Shown here: positions 40,476 to 50,220 of the stretch, in pieces
How positions within the stretch are numbered: position 1 is the first letter of the stretch
How the letters are laid out: every line of letters begins with the position of its first letter
Origin: Azorinus chamasolen
Lineage: Eukaryota; Mollusca; Bivalvia; Cardiida; Solecurtidae
Assembly (NCBI GenBank): GCA_963576725.1
Contig: OY755247.1
Location: 18,292,526 to 18,356,525 of the forward strand
Length of the DNA: 64,000 nucleotides
Reading direction: 5' to 3'
Made by a program: the position numbers and the translations under genes
The notes under the pieces: generated by a model
Told to the model about the DNA's origin: nothing
What the model saw: the letters and a program-made list of their open reading frames with translations, nothing else
Database searches by the model: none

Positions 40476-40673
40476 GATCTGGGTCCATGCTTATAAAGCT
40501 TTTAGTTGAACCTGAGTTTCGTTATCAAGCTTTTGATTGGTCAGATTTGAGTTCTCAAGCTTTTGATTGGTCAGATTTGAGCCAAAGGCCAAAGGCCAAA
40601 GGCTCAAATCTGACCAATCAAAAACTTGAGAACGAACCCAGACTCAACTAAAAGTTTTATAAGCATGGATCTG
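40476..40673 (+). mobile_element. D family palindrome
   Basis: AGATCTGGGTCCATGCTTAT to TATAAGCATGGATCTG. Apex expanded to GCCAAAGGCCAAAGGCCAAA. The left arm again carries the extra CTCAAGCTTTTGATTGG. Confidence 0.75.
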
Positions 40674-40714
40674 TTCTTTAGTCCCCCCACACTTTGAGCG
40701 ATCTCATAATAATA

Positions 40715-41019
40715 CAGTTGAACTTCGATATCTCAAACTAGGACAACTCGAGATAACTCGAACTAAAAGTTTTGTCCTTCCAAAACTTACAATACAGACT
40801 TGCTGTAAAACGTATAGCTACATATATCTAGAAACACATGTGATAGCTTAATGCAAAGTAATGCTGAACGCTCCTACAGGAGCTTTCGCCATTACTTTAG
40901 ACGTGCATTCAGCTGTGAAGTTGAGAAATTGTCCAGATTAGTATCGGATAATTCGAACGTCTTTTATCTCGGACTAATTTGTATAGTCTCTTGGTGTTCT
41001 AGATATCGAAGTTCAACTG
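40715..41019 (+). mobile_element. Pg-c pogo-like MITE
   Basis: CAGTTGAACTTCGATATCTC to GATATCGAAGTTCAACTG. Core ATAGCTTAATGCAAAGTAATG, apex GAACGCTCCTACAGGAGC. Confidence 0.8.
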
Positions 41020-41123
41020 CAAATAGTCTGGATCTAGATAATATGCCAATGATATTTGCTGAATTTTTAGAGAGGCATATCGACACGAGTATTTGTCGTA
41101 GCAGAAACTGTAGAATCAGGTCC

Positions 41124-41512
41124 TGAGGTCCAGATAAGATGCGTAAATTAACCCTTCTCTTGCTGAATTTTAAAATACATTTCTCCTTCTTTACCCATGC
41201 CCTGTTGTATAATTACATATATCTTCACTGTGTACACGTATTTCGCTGTGCAATCACTGCTGTGGAGTGCACTGGTTGCACAATCAACTTGTAAATAGTG
41301 CAGACCCTGATGAGACAGCTCCTGCAGGAGCTGTCTCATCTGGGTCTTCACTATTTACAGGTAGGTATATTGACGTGAATAGCAAGCGACGGGTTAAAAC
41401 ATTTTCAAAAATAACCTCTCCAAGAGACTGTTCTAAAGAGTGGTCACAACATAGTGTTTGGTGCTGAAAGGACGATTTAGTATTTGAGTGCGCATCGTTA
41501 TCTGTTGCTCTG
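41124..41512 (+). mobile_element. H family MITE split by T3
   Basis: TGAGGTCCAGATAAGATGCG, T3, then ACATTTTCAAAAATAACC, GAGACTGTTCTAAAGAGTGG, CATAGTGTTTGGTGCTG and GCATCGTTATCTGTTGCTCTG. Confidence 0.7.
41148..41397 (-). mobile_element. T3 TTAA MITE nested in H nested in T2a
   Basis: TTAACCCTTCTCTTGCTGAAT to AGCAAGCGACGGGTTAA. Clean arms, so likely the youngest layer here. Confidence 0.9.
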
Positions 41513-41630
41513 CATGTCTATCTAATTATATAAGCAAACAGAGTAGATCCTGACCAGACAGCTCCTACAAGAGACGTCACGTGTGATCTGAGTCACTCAG
41601 ATAGTATGTAGTATGTTTACAAGTGTGTGA

Positions 41631-42100
41631 AATGTCTCCGTGTAACATTATTGTCCAGAGAAAACATCGGCAAAACTATTTCTTGTAAAAACATCCCTCA
41701 AAATGAAAGTATATACTGTATACAGATTGACTGAAAATACGTATTTGGTCAAAATCTACTGATTCCAGGTATTGTTCCAAAGATAGATTTGAAATTTAGA
41801 ATATCGAACTTCGATTGCTACAGCCGACTTCTACAGAGACATGTGTATGTCATTTTATTCAAATATCTCTAATCGAAATATTTGTACAGTCCTTTCATCG
41901 AGTACGGGCAATTCATTAAATGTCCTATCTAATATATGTCAGCGAGAGAAAAGAAATGTAAATACGCAAGCTTTACAATGACACAACTAGGGCAAAGCCC
42001 TCTACAATGATTACCCAAAATAATAATAATAATAAAAAATAAATTAATTTTCGTGTGTGTGGGGGGGGGGGGGGGGGGGGGGGGAGGGGGTTGAGGGTCT
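41631..42100. other. unassigned; (AAT)n and poly-G at 42016-42088
   Basis: AATAATAATAATAATAAAAA precedes a GTGTGTG and long G run. No element ends. Confidence 0.5.
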
Positions 42101-42101
42101 G

Positions 42102-42155
42102 GCAGGTGGTAGCTTAATCGAGGACGAAAGTTATGCAGAAAGCTCCTCTGGGGCT
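42102..42155 (+). mobile_element. Pg-b hairpin fragment
   Basis: GGCAGGTGGTAGCTTAATCG, GACGAAAGTTATGCAGAAAG, CTCCTCTGG; the other arm is missing. Confidence 0.5.
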
Positions 42156-42332
42156 CTTATGGACCTTCATGTATACTTATCACATGCTTACTTATCAAGT
42201 ACGTTATCAATATCCACTTGAATTTGCGAACGTTCTAGTGCCAATATCGACGTCGCCGATGTCATTCGCCAACGTTCTAGACAAAATTCATGCGCGTTTT
42301 AGTTCCGTATCAATCGTAACTACTCGATGGTG

Positions 42333-42415
42333 TTCCGATTGGTTCCACGAGCTATTCCGATTGGTTCCACGGGCGATTCCGATTGGTTCCACGAGGGGTT
42401 CCGATTGGTTCCGTC
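42333..42415 (+). repeat. about 22-bp minisatellite, four units
   Basis: TTCCGATTGGTTCCACGAG recurs at about 42333, 42355, 42378 and 42399. Confidence 0.9.
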
Positions 42416-42589
42416 TGTGTTCGCAATGTCACAAAAATGGTTCTAGAACAAGAAATAACGCTTAACGGTGTATTAACGGTGTCATAATTTTTTTCATTCA
42501 CAAATGTGTTTTAAACTATACGTTTTACGGGAAATCTTGGTGAAATCTAGCCGAAACAAAAGTTCATGTATTTCAATGGTTGTGAGTTC

Positions 42590-42672
42590 AGAGCAACAGA
42601 TAAATGTGCGTACTAAGATACTAGTCGTGACAATTCTAAAGAGTGGTCAAAGCATAGGGTTTGGTGGAAAAT
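42590..42672 (-). mobile_element. H family fragment
   Basis: TTCAGAGCAACAGATAAATG, ACAATTCTAAAGAGTGGTCA, CATAGGGTTTGGTGG. Only one half remains. Confidence 0.6.
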
Positions 42673-43074
42673 AGGGGCTCTTCGCATACCGTTAGTTCTG
42701 CATTAAGCTATCACCCACTACTATTTATTTATAGATTTCAGACTATATAAACCCAACATTTTACCTTTACTCGAAACATCCAGAATTTAGTTTGAATAGC
42801 TATATCAGAGTGGGCAACATGTGCCATGGGCAACAAACAGTGAAGATCTCGATCAAACTTTTCAAGAAGACGGTTGATCTGGGTAAACACTGTTTACAAG
42901 TTCTGATAGTTATGTCTTATAACATTTTAAGATTGTTGTACAAATGTGGGCCGTGTCGGTACTCCACAGCGAGTTGGCATTGCATAAACTATTTCAACGT
43001 CGACTTTTCCGAGTGGAATAGTCCGTTATTGTTTATCGGCAGAGTCCATTCAGTATGAAAGGGTAAAATACCGA
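42673..43074. other. mostly unassigned; core fragment at 42832-42900
   Basis: CAACAAACAGTGAAGATCTCG and GTTGATCTGGGTAAACACTG flank a loop, a decayed T2/T8-like hairpin. Confidence 0.4.
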
Positions 43075-43183
43075 GAGGACTTTGAATGATAAACAGTGCA
43101 GACCCTGATCTAGGAGCCCTCTGATCTGGGGCTACACTGTTTGCAAATGACAGTCCACTCGCTTCTCGCATTCAAAGGGTTAA
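43075..43183 (-). mobile_element. T8-like TTAA element
   Basis: AAACAGTGCAGACCCTGATC, GGAGCCCTCTGATCTGGGGC, TACACTGTTTGCAAATG, right end CTTCTCGCATTCAAAGGGTTAA. Its end resembles the inverted T8 end at 56644. Confidence 0.5.
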
Positions 43184-43297
43184 TGTATTTAAATGGTCTG
43201 GTATAGTTTTTGAGGAGTTTTATTCAAAGCAATATTGGTATAAGTACAGTATAATAGTCTTATGTAACCCACTATAAGTATATATAACTTGGGAGGT

Positions 43298-43547
43298 TTA
43301 ACCATTCGCTTGCTATGCATGTCAATATACCTACCTGTAAATAGTGAATACCCAGATGAGACAGTTCCTGCAGGAGCAGTCTCATCAGGGTCTGCACTAT
43401 TTACAAGTTGATTGTGCAACCAGTGCACTCCACAGCAGTGATTGCACAGCGAAATACTTGTACAGAGTGAAGATATATGTAATTATACAACAGGACATGG
43501 GTAAAGAAGGAGAAATGTATTTTAAAATTCAGCAAGCGAAGGGTTTA
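43298..43547 (+). mobile_element. T3 MITE
   Basis: TTAACCATTCGCTTGCTATG to CAGCAAGCGAAGGGTTTA, core CCCAGATGAGACAGTTCCTG / CAGGAGCAGTCTCATCAGGG. Confidence 0.85.
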
Positions 43548-43590
43548 TCTCATAGGCAGAGACTGAAGAGTAAGTGAAGGCGAATATACA

Positions 43591-43680
43591 GCCAACTCTC
43601 GTTACACCGACCCAGTTCATTCCCAAAGAAAGTGAAGTTGTACTTTGTACTAAAAATGCTGTTGTAACGAACATTTAGCC
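43591..43680 (+). mobile_element. Pg-e fragment
   Basis: CAGCCAACTCTCGTTACACC and GCTGTTGTAACGAAC; no hairpin and no right end. Confidence 0.45.
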
Positions 43681-43788
43681 TTTTCATGACATGAGCGTGT
43701 ATGTCTACATTTGCAAATAGTGTAGACCCATAAGAGGCAGCTATAATTAAGTGGGTACAATTTCTCTAACTTAGAACGATTCAGGTAA

Positions 43789-44018
43789 TTAACTCATTCT
43801 GGCCTATAGACTGTTTTTAGACCCAACCTCTTTGAATAAATCTACCGAAAAGGCGTAATTACTGGGGAAAGGGAAAATTTTAGAATTATGTAGTTTTGAA
43901 ACCATTGGGATAAATAGAGCATTTGCTCCTATGAATCAAATGCTCTATTTATCACAATGGTTTCAACAAATGACTTTTACAGAGACGTCAAAAAGCGTCA
44001 GTAGGAGAGAATGGGTCA
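43789..44018 (-). mobile_element. T1 TTAA MITE
   Basis: TTAACTCATTCTGGCCTATAG to GTAGGAGAGAATGGGTCAA. Apex GCTCCTATGAATC has arm mismatches. Confidence 0.8.
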
Positions 44019-44088
44019 ATATGCATAATGGTTGGTTTCACATTTGAATATTCAGCATCCGAAGGGTAAAAGTTATGTTCGGCTAGAT

Positions 44089-44293
44089 TTAACCCATTCC
44101 CTCATAGGCTATTTATAGATCCAACCTCGTTGAATAAATCTACCGAAAAGGAGCATTAACTAGAGAAAAGGAAAATTTTAGAATTTTGTAGCTTGAAACC
44201 ATTGTGATAAACAGAGCATTTGCTCCCATCACAATGATTTCACAAAGTGAATTTTATAGAGTCGTCAAAAGTCAATATGGGGGAATGGGTTAA
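44089..44293 (-). mobile_element. T1 TTAA MITE, one hairpin arm deleted
   Basis: TTAACCCATTCCCTCATAGGC to CAATATGGGGGAATGGGTTAA. The sequence jumps from ATTTGCTCCCATC to ACAATGATTTC, losing GGAGCAAATGCTCTATTT. Confidence 0.8.
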
Positions 44294-44299
44294 AAAGTA

Positions 44300-44357
44300 A
44301 TGTTAGTATAATGGGGTTTTCCGTTATATCGACTGTCGTTATAATGAGAGTTCACTG
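44300..44357 (+). mobile_element. solo Pg-e right end
   Basis: GTTATATCGACTGTCGTTATA, ATGAGAGTTCACTG then TA. No left partner nearby. Confidence 0.5.
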
Positions 44358-44489
44358 TATATATCAACTTTAGGTTACCTAAATATATAATAACTCGTAC
44401 GTTCACACAACGATATACAAATGTACATGTATGTATAATTCTTCCATTGGCTAATCATTGGCGATTACGGCCAATCACCACTTTTAGAT

Positions 44490-44688
44490 ATTTATTTTTA
44501 GATACAACATCTTTGAATAAGTCTACCGAAAAGGATCATTTACTAGAGAAAAGGAAACTTTTATAACTGTGTAGTTTGAAACCATTGTGATAAATAGAGC
44601 ATTTGCTCATATAGGAGCAAATGCTCTATTTATCACAATGGCTTCACAAAGTGACTTCTACAGAGTCGTCAAAAGAGATGGAATAACT
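44490..44688 (-). mobile_element. T1 element, ends lost
   Basis: TTTATTTTTAGATACAACATC, hairpin ATTTGCTCATATAGGAGC, GTGACTTCTACAGAGTCGTC, AAGAGATGGAATAA. Confidence 0.75.
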
Positions 44689-44832
44689 ATTGTTAATATT
44701 CAATTATTTGATACATAATGTTCATTCGGGTTACGGTTTAAAATGACCAAGCTAGTAAAACACCTTTTTTGTCTCAAGAGACCTATTGCGCAATGCTCAG
44801 ATAAATTTCATAAATACAAGCTCTTTACAACA

Positions 44833-45049
44833 TTTAATATATTCCCTCCGACTGACACCTTTTGACGCCTCTGTAAAAGTAACTTTTTTGAAGTCATTGT
44901 GATAATTAGAGCTTATAGGAACAAATGTTCTTTTTATCACAATGCTTTCAAAACCACATAATTCTAAAATTTTCATTTTCTCCAGTAAATGCTCCTTTTC
45001 GGTAGATTTATTCAAAGAAACCCAATGGGTCTAGGAAGGAATGGATTAA
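44833..45049 (+). mobile_element. T1 TTAA MITE
   Basis: TTAATATATTCCCTCCGACTG to CTAGGAAGGAATGGATTAA. Decayed apex GAGCTTATAGGAAC. It shares its right TTAA with T6. Confidence 0.75.
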
Positions 45050-45267
45050 CCCTTTAACCGCCTAATGTCGCATAAATGCACCACGGCAAATAGTGCAGTC
45101 CCAGATCAAGCGTCTGATCAGGGACTTCACTTTTTGTCTCAATTTCTATTTCTGTGCTTTATTCCTTTGAAATTTGCATTTATTTATCTCATTTCTTTAT
45201 TGCAACGAATGATTCAACAAAATTATATGGCAGACGACAATTAGAATTTTGGCGCCGAAAGAGTTAA
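45046..45267 (+). mobile_element. T6/T4-like TTAA MITE
   Basis: TTAACCCTTTAACCGCCTAAT to TTGGCGCCGAAAGAGTTAA. Core AATAGTGCAGTCCCAGATC / GTCTGATCAGGGACTTCAC; right arm GGCAGACGACAATTAG. Confidence 0.75.
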
Positions 45268-45600
45268 CACACGTAATGTGTCATTTATAAGTCTTCATAA
45301 CTAGGACATGTGAACGATGAAAGTGATAAAGTTTAAACAATGTCTAAATATGGACCCCTAGAATAAGAGACGGTAGAGATAAAGGACATAGCAGTCCTCC
45401 CATACGGTTGTAGCAGTCATATCTACCTATACTATTAACCACAAATCCTTCATGACCCCTCAAATATATGCCTTATCTTTTGTTACTTTGTAGCCATGGA
45501 TTGATCATAACACAGTTGATCGTATGACCTGCTTTCGGACAACTCAATCATTTGCTGTCATCAGCGGCTAGCTCTCGAATGTGGGAAACTAGTGTATTGG
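45268..45600. other. no recognisable feature
   Basis: Unassigned sequence. Confidence 0.35.
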
Positions 45601-45675
45601 TATTTGCAAACAGTGAAGCCCCAGATCGAAGGGCTCCTAATGGAACCCCCTGATTAGACTATGTACTGTTTGGCA
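45601..45675 (+). mobile_element. T7/T8 core fragment
   Basis: TTTGCAAACAGTGAAGCCCC, GAAGGGCTCCTAATGGAACC, CCCTGATTAGACTATGTACTG. Confidence 0.45.
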
Positions 45676-45686
45676 GTCAACATCCT

Positions 45687-46060
45687 TTTACCCTGTCCTT
45701 CATGTAAACGCATTTTCAAGCATTGGCAAACAAAGTACACCCAGATCAGACGGCTCCTATAGGAACCGTCTGATCTGGATCTGCTCTGTTTGCTTTTGGC
45801 ACGATATAGATCTATTTCTACGGTTATTGTCAAAGCAAATATATTTCTTGTATGTTTATCTTATTCCAGAGGGAATATTAATTAGATAACATTATACACA
45901 AATAACTCAGTTTTCAATATTTCGGCCGTAGCCGAAATATTGAAAACTTGGTTATTTGTATATAAAGTTATTTCTTGAAAGTTTACATTAAAAAATCAGC
46001 TAGTACATATTTATGATCTCATTATTTCTTGCATGAAGATTGAATCGGGAAAAGGGTTAA
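45687..46060 (+). mobile_element. T2 element with inserted palindrome
   Basis: TTTACCCTGTCCTTCATGTAA to GAATCGGGAAAAGGGTTAA; core ACCCAGATCAGACGGCTCC / GGAACCGTCTGATCTGG. A 71-bp palindrome interrupts the right arm. Confidence 0.75.
45894..45964 (+). repeat. 71-bp palindrome inside T2
   Basis: TATACACAAATAACTCAGTT..TTTCGGC-CGTA-GCCGAAA..AACTTGGTTATTTGTATATA. Arms about 33 bp, flanked by TATA on both sides, so it may be an insertion with TA or TATA target. Confidence 0.85.
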
Positions 46061-46256
46061 ACAAGTTAAACGCCTTCATACTGGAAGGACCGTGCTATGA
46101 AACAATGAAGGACCATACCAAATATCAGCATTTAGTAGAATATCTCCAAAGTTGCTCTCACTGAAAAAGCACGTCAAAATTAGACGGTTGTTGTACGAAA
46201 GTAATATAATCATGTCCAGCATGAAGCTTTCACATGCAATAACGATTTACCTCATC

Positions 46257-46440
46257 TGCGCTTGACGGCAATACCAGGTGTTCCGGGTTCGATCCACCGC
46301 CGGACCAAGTCTTTCGGATGAGACTTTATAAACCGAGATCCAATGTATCAGTGCTTTATACTGGGCATCTAAAAGAAAAAGAGAAACTCTGTCGATAATA
46401 AGAGTAGGGCATAGCGCCCGGGTTTCTTTGTATCAGCTCC
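46257..46440 (+). mobile_element. tRNA-derived SINE, 5' truncated
   Basis: CGCTTGACGGCAATACCAGG, B box GGGTTCGATCC, GCCGGACCA, then GTCTTTCGGATGAGACTTTA, TAAACCGAGATCCAATGTATC and ATACTGGGCATCTAAAAG. The CGGATGAGACNTTAAACCGAG block is a conserved SINE domain I recall from molluscs; exact family not assigned. The A box is lost. Confidence 0.7.
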
Positions 46441-46578
46441 CTTCTTTCTGGGGCGTCAAATGAACACATCGATGGCCATAACATCAACACAACCAACCAG
46501 CCAGTCATCAGTATCCATGTAAGAATATCGGTTAGCAGTATTGTTATCATGTACAATGTATATGGGCAAAGGAATATT

Positions 46579-46655
46579 TCGAGGGTTTGGTGGAAAACTA
46601 TTGTAACTCCTTCACAAAGTGAAGGAGTTACAATAGTTTTCCACCAAACCCTCGA
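46579..46655 (+). repeat. perfect 77-bp hairpin (family L), copy 2
   Basis: TCGAGGGTTTGGTGGAAAAC .. ACTCCTTCAC-AAA-GTGAAGGAGT and complement. It differs from 22794 at three positions per arm, each change matched in the other arm. Confidence 0.9.
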
Positions 46656-46662
46656 TTTGGTC

Positions 46663-46797
46663 TTAGCAAAAGCTGTAACATCAATCATCAATGTATCATC
46701 AATATAATTCCATAAACACAAACTGATTATAGGAGCCGTCTGATCTGGGTCTACTCTGTTTGCAAAGACGAAGAAAAACGTATTTATAGAGTGAAGG
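46663..46797 (-). mobile_element. T2a remnant
   Basis: ATTCCATAAACACAAACTGAT, TAGGAGCCGTCTGATCTGGG, CGTATTTATAGAGTGAAGG. Confidence 0.5.
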
Positions 46798-47159
46798 AGC
46801 GAAAGTTTCTAAGTTGGCATCTAACCTTGTTTGGTGACCGATTTCAGATAATAAAATGTACACTTTTCATGTTCATCGGCTGGAGCTCTGAAATGATACG
46901 CTTTGGTAGGTCTTGTTGTACGACAGACCCCCAGCAAAGCTATTGAAAAAGTGTCCTGATAACGGTTGTAAGAGGACACTTTTGTACGCACGTGATTTTT
47001 GTGGTTAAAATCTATCTACCTAGGATCGAGCCCGTGCATTTGGAAGTATCGCCCAATTTCACGTGCTCCATGCTGTGTACTTAACAACGTAACACGAGTG
47101 TTGCTAAAAATAATACGCGTTTACATCTACATCAAAAACTGTATAACGTGAATTATAAT
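46798..47159. other. unassigned; holds one of two spaced repeats
   Basis: GTCCTGATAACGGTTGTAAG at 46952 recurs at 47588, either side of the half-core array, followed by GGACACTTTTG / AGACACTTTGG. Confidence 0.6.
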
Positions 47160-47560
47160 ATTATATCAGCAAAGTGAGCAGACCCAGATCAGGCAGCTCC
47201 TACAGGACTGGTCTGCTGTGGGACACAGAGTAGACCCATATCAGTCGAACAGGACATAACCGGGTGACTCACAGAGTAGACACAGATCAGATAGTACGTG
47301 TATGGCCGACTCGAATAGTGTCACAGAGTAGACACAGATCAGATAGTACGTGTATGGCCGACTCGAATAGTGTCACAGAGTAGACACAGATCAGATAGTA
47401 CGTGTATGGCCGACTCGAATAGTGTCACAGAGTAAACCCAGATCAGGCAGCTCTTCAGAATTTATCTAGGTGACAAACAGAGTAGTCTAATACCAAATGG
47501 TTCCTATAGAACCTATCTTGGTGGGTTACAGAATAGAGCCAGATCACACAGCTCATAGAC
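47160..47560 (+). repeat. tandem array of half hairpin cores
   Basis: CACAGAGTAGAC[C/A]CAGATCAG-type left arms of the T2 core occur at about 47171, 47226, 47270, 47322, 47374, 47426 and 47479 with few right arms. The centre is an exact 52-bp repeat (47270-47425, three copies) with TAGTACGTGTATGGCCGACT. Outer units are divergent. Confidence 0.8.
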
Positions 47561-47889
47561 ATGTGTCTTCGGTCATGCGAACAAACTGTCCTGATAACGG
47601 TTGTAAGAAGACACTTTGGTAGTAAGACTCGTACTGTATCTATTACATATCAGTAGTGACTGCTCTCTTACATCCGTGCAGTTTTGCATAAAAACGAATG
47701 TACTCATCAGAGCCTGCATTTTTTGTCATATGAATATTGTCGACAATGTATTTTAAAAGTCGGAAATAGCGTTTTACTGAATAAACACACTCTTTGATGC
47801 AAACTCCTCACAGTGATATCCCTTGTCACTTCGTGCGGTCATCTTTTCAGCGTAGCGATTAGGGGAGATAACTGCGTTGGAGGTTGTCA
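47561..47889. other. no recognisable feature
   Basis: Unassigned sequence after the second GTCCTGATAACGGTTGTAAG. Confidence 0.35.
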
Positions 47890-48067
47890 TTGATGTATTT
47901 GCAAACAGAGTAGAACCAGATCAGCCTGCCGAAAAGGATCTGCTTTGTATGCTTTTGGAATACTATTCACATGTAGATCTGATTCTACGCAAATGTTTCA
48001 TGAGTTAATATGATATCTAATCTAATTAATATTCATGACGTCATCATCTCTTTTACGAATATTCATG
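47890..48067 (+). mobile_element. T2a fragment
   Basis: TTGCAAACAGAGTAGAACCAG, GATCTGATTCTACGC, CATGACGTCATCATCTC, GAATATTCATG. Confidence 0.55.
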
Positions 48068-48314
48068 TCTTATCCCTTTTTTAAAGACATTACCCAGGTC
48101 CATTCAATGATTCCCCCCCCCCATTGTTCTCAATAGGCGTGAAAGTAACAGTAAAAGCATGATACAAGTGTGCAAAATATGGCAAGCCGTCTCATTCTGT
48201 CTAGAGAGGCCCTGACATACAATTAGTCAAGGGGAACACACTCAAAAGACCATTGTTGGTCAGAACCCAATAGAAGTTCAACCCTTAAGAAGCCTACCAC
48301 TAACAAACAAAGGG

Positions 48315-48388
48315 CCATATGCAAACAGGTTGGATCCAGATGAGACGTCAAGTAACCAGGCATCTTATCTGGATCCAAGCTATTTGAC
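48315..48388 (+). mobile_element. T4 core fragment
   Basis: GCAAACAGGTTGGATCCAGA, TGAGACGTCAAGTAACCAGG, TCTTATCTGGATCCAAGC. Confidence 0.55.
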
Positions 48389-49231
48389 AGACAACATTTT
48401 CACAAATCTTTACAAACTATGAAGCACTTTCACATTTGAAGCAGACAAGCACTTTAGCAGATGAATATTTTATAAGGATTAAATACATTAAAAAAACCTG
48501 AGCGCTTATGTATATCAGATATAAAACTCTGGACATTTGGCTCACTTCAACTCAAGAAACACTGCAAATAGAGTAATCACCCGTTTTCACAGCATCTCTC
48601 GGTAAAGAATTGCTGAAATATGATTTTTCGTTAGTGTGGGTCAAGTACTTTCAGTGAAAAAAAAGACAGATTACATAGGGCAATACTTCCAAAAGAGATG
48701 TCCCACAGAGTTATTATCCTTGGACACAGCTGCCTTTTCTCCCAACAAGGTCTATCAGAATATGTAAATACTGCTCAGAAAGTTATAATTTAACCCCTGC
48801 ACCCTGCACTTGATCTCAATGAGATATATTTGTATGTGGAGTGTCATGAATGTAGGTTGAGCACTTTAGAAGACATTCACAGGCCGAACGGACAAAGCGG
48901 GGCCTATATGCTCCTTCTTATAGTTTCAGGAGCATAATAAAAAATAAAAACATATACTGCATTAGTGACAATCTAATCATTTCCAAATCATCAAATGTAA
49001 GAGACGGGCCTCACATGGAACGCTCCAGTGGTTCTTGACAGGCAGACTGCTATAGCTCTTACCATGTGCCGCATGCTTTTTCACAGGTTAGCTGTAAAGA
49101 CCCAAGCCGCTAAGGGAATGTCTTTAAACAACCCACAGTAGGGTAAGGACTAATAAACAGTCCACGGCATGGTAAGGGCTTATAAAGTTTGATCATCGGT
49201 TGATGTGACTACTGTTCGACTAAATCTTGTG
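48389..49231. other. no recognisable feature
   Basis: Unassigned, with a near-repeat CAGTAGGGTAAGGACTAATA / ATGGTAAGGGCTTATAAAG at 49136-49188. No element or gene signal. Confidence 0.35.
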
Positions 49232-49431
49232 NNNNNNNNNNNNNNNNNNNNNNNNNNNNNNNNNNNNNNNNNNNNNNNNNNNNNNNNNNNNNNNNNNNNN
49301 NNNNNNNNNNNNNNNNNNNNNNNNNNNNNNNNNNNNNNNNNNNNNNNNNNNNNNNNNNNNNNNNNNNNNNNNNNNNNNNNNNNNNNNNNNNNNNNNNNNN
49401 NNNNNNNNNNNNNNNNNNNNNNNNNNNNNNN
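49232..49431. other. assembly gap (200 N)
   Basis: Exactly 200 N, a conventional scaffold gap size. It lies at the edge of a tandem array, a likely reason for the break. Confidence 1.
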
Positions 49432-50220
49432 AAAAAGCTTGTCCGGAGCATATCTCCTATACCTTACCAGCTACGGATTCTAAATTTGGTGTGTGAGATC
49501 ATCTTGAGATGACGGAGTGTCGCGTACCATTTTCAGGTCACTGTGCCCTTGACCTTGACCTTTGACCTCGATTTTACACAAAGCTTGTCCGGAGCATATC
49601 TCCTTACCAGCTACGGATTCCAAATTTGGTGTGTGAATTTATCTTGGGATGGAAAAGTGTCGCGTACCATTTTCATGTCACTGTGACCTTGACTTTGACC
49701 TCGATTTTACAAAAAAGTTGTCCAGAGAATATCTCCTATCCCTTACCAGCTACGGATTCCAAATTTGGTGTGTGAGTTCATCTTGGGATGGCGGAGAGTC
49801 GTGTACCATTTTCAGATCACTGACCTTGACCGTTGACCTCAATTTTACAGTCTGGAGCATATCTCCTATACCTTACCAGCTACAGATTTCAAATTTGGTT
49901 TGTGAGTTCATCTTGGGATGGCGGAGAGTCGTGTACCATTTTCAGATCACTGACCTTGACCTTGACCTTTGACCTCAATTTTACAGTCTGGGGCATATCT
50001 CCTATACTCTACCAGATACAAAAAGCTTGTCCAGAACATATCTCCTATACCTTACCAACTATGGATTCCGAATTTGGTGTGTGAGTTCATCTTGGGATGG
50101 CGGGGTGTCCCGTACCATTTTCAGGTCATTGTGCCCTTGACCTTTGACCTTGATTTTACTAAAAGCTTGTCCGAAGTATATCTCCTATACCTTATCAGTT
50201 ACGGATTCCAAATTTGTAAT
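49432..50220 (+). repeat. tandem array of about 135-bp units
   Basis: Units carry AAAGCTTGTCCGGAGCATAT, CTCCTATACCTTACCAGCTA, GGATTCCAAATTTGGTGTGT, GAGTTCATCTTGGGATGGCG, CGTACCATTTTCAGGTCACT and CCTTGACCTTTGACCTCGAT. At least six copies, two partial. The internal GGATTCCAAATTTGG dyad and the CTTTGACC motif recall HEL2. No terminal hairpin is seen; the 5' side is in the gap. Confidence 0.85.

Larger units (their letters stand above)
41055..41630 (-). mobile_element. T2a host of a double nest
   Basis: GAGTATTTGTCGTAGCAGAAA, CTGTAGAATCAGGTC before H; CTAATTATATAAGCAAACAG, GATCCTGACCAGACAGCTCC after it. Ends worn. Confidence 0.6.

Noticed and set aside
46356..46721. 121-codon minus-strand ORF
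   Set aside because: It spans a SINE body and the perfect 77-bp hairpin; no conserved domain.
49205..49496. ORFs across the N block
   Set aside because: They exist only because N codons are read as open.
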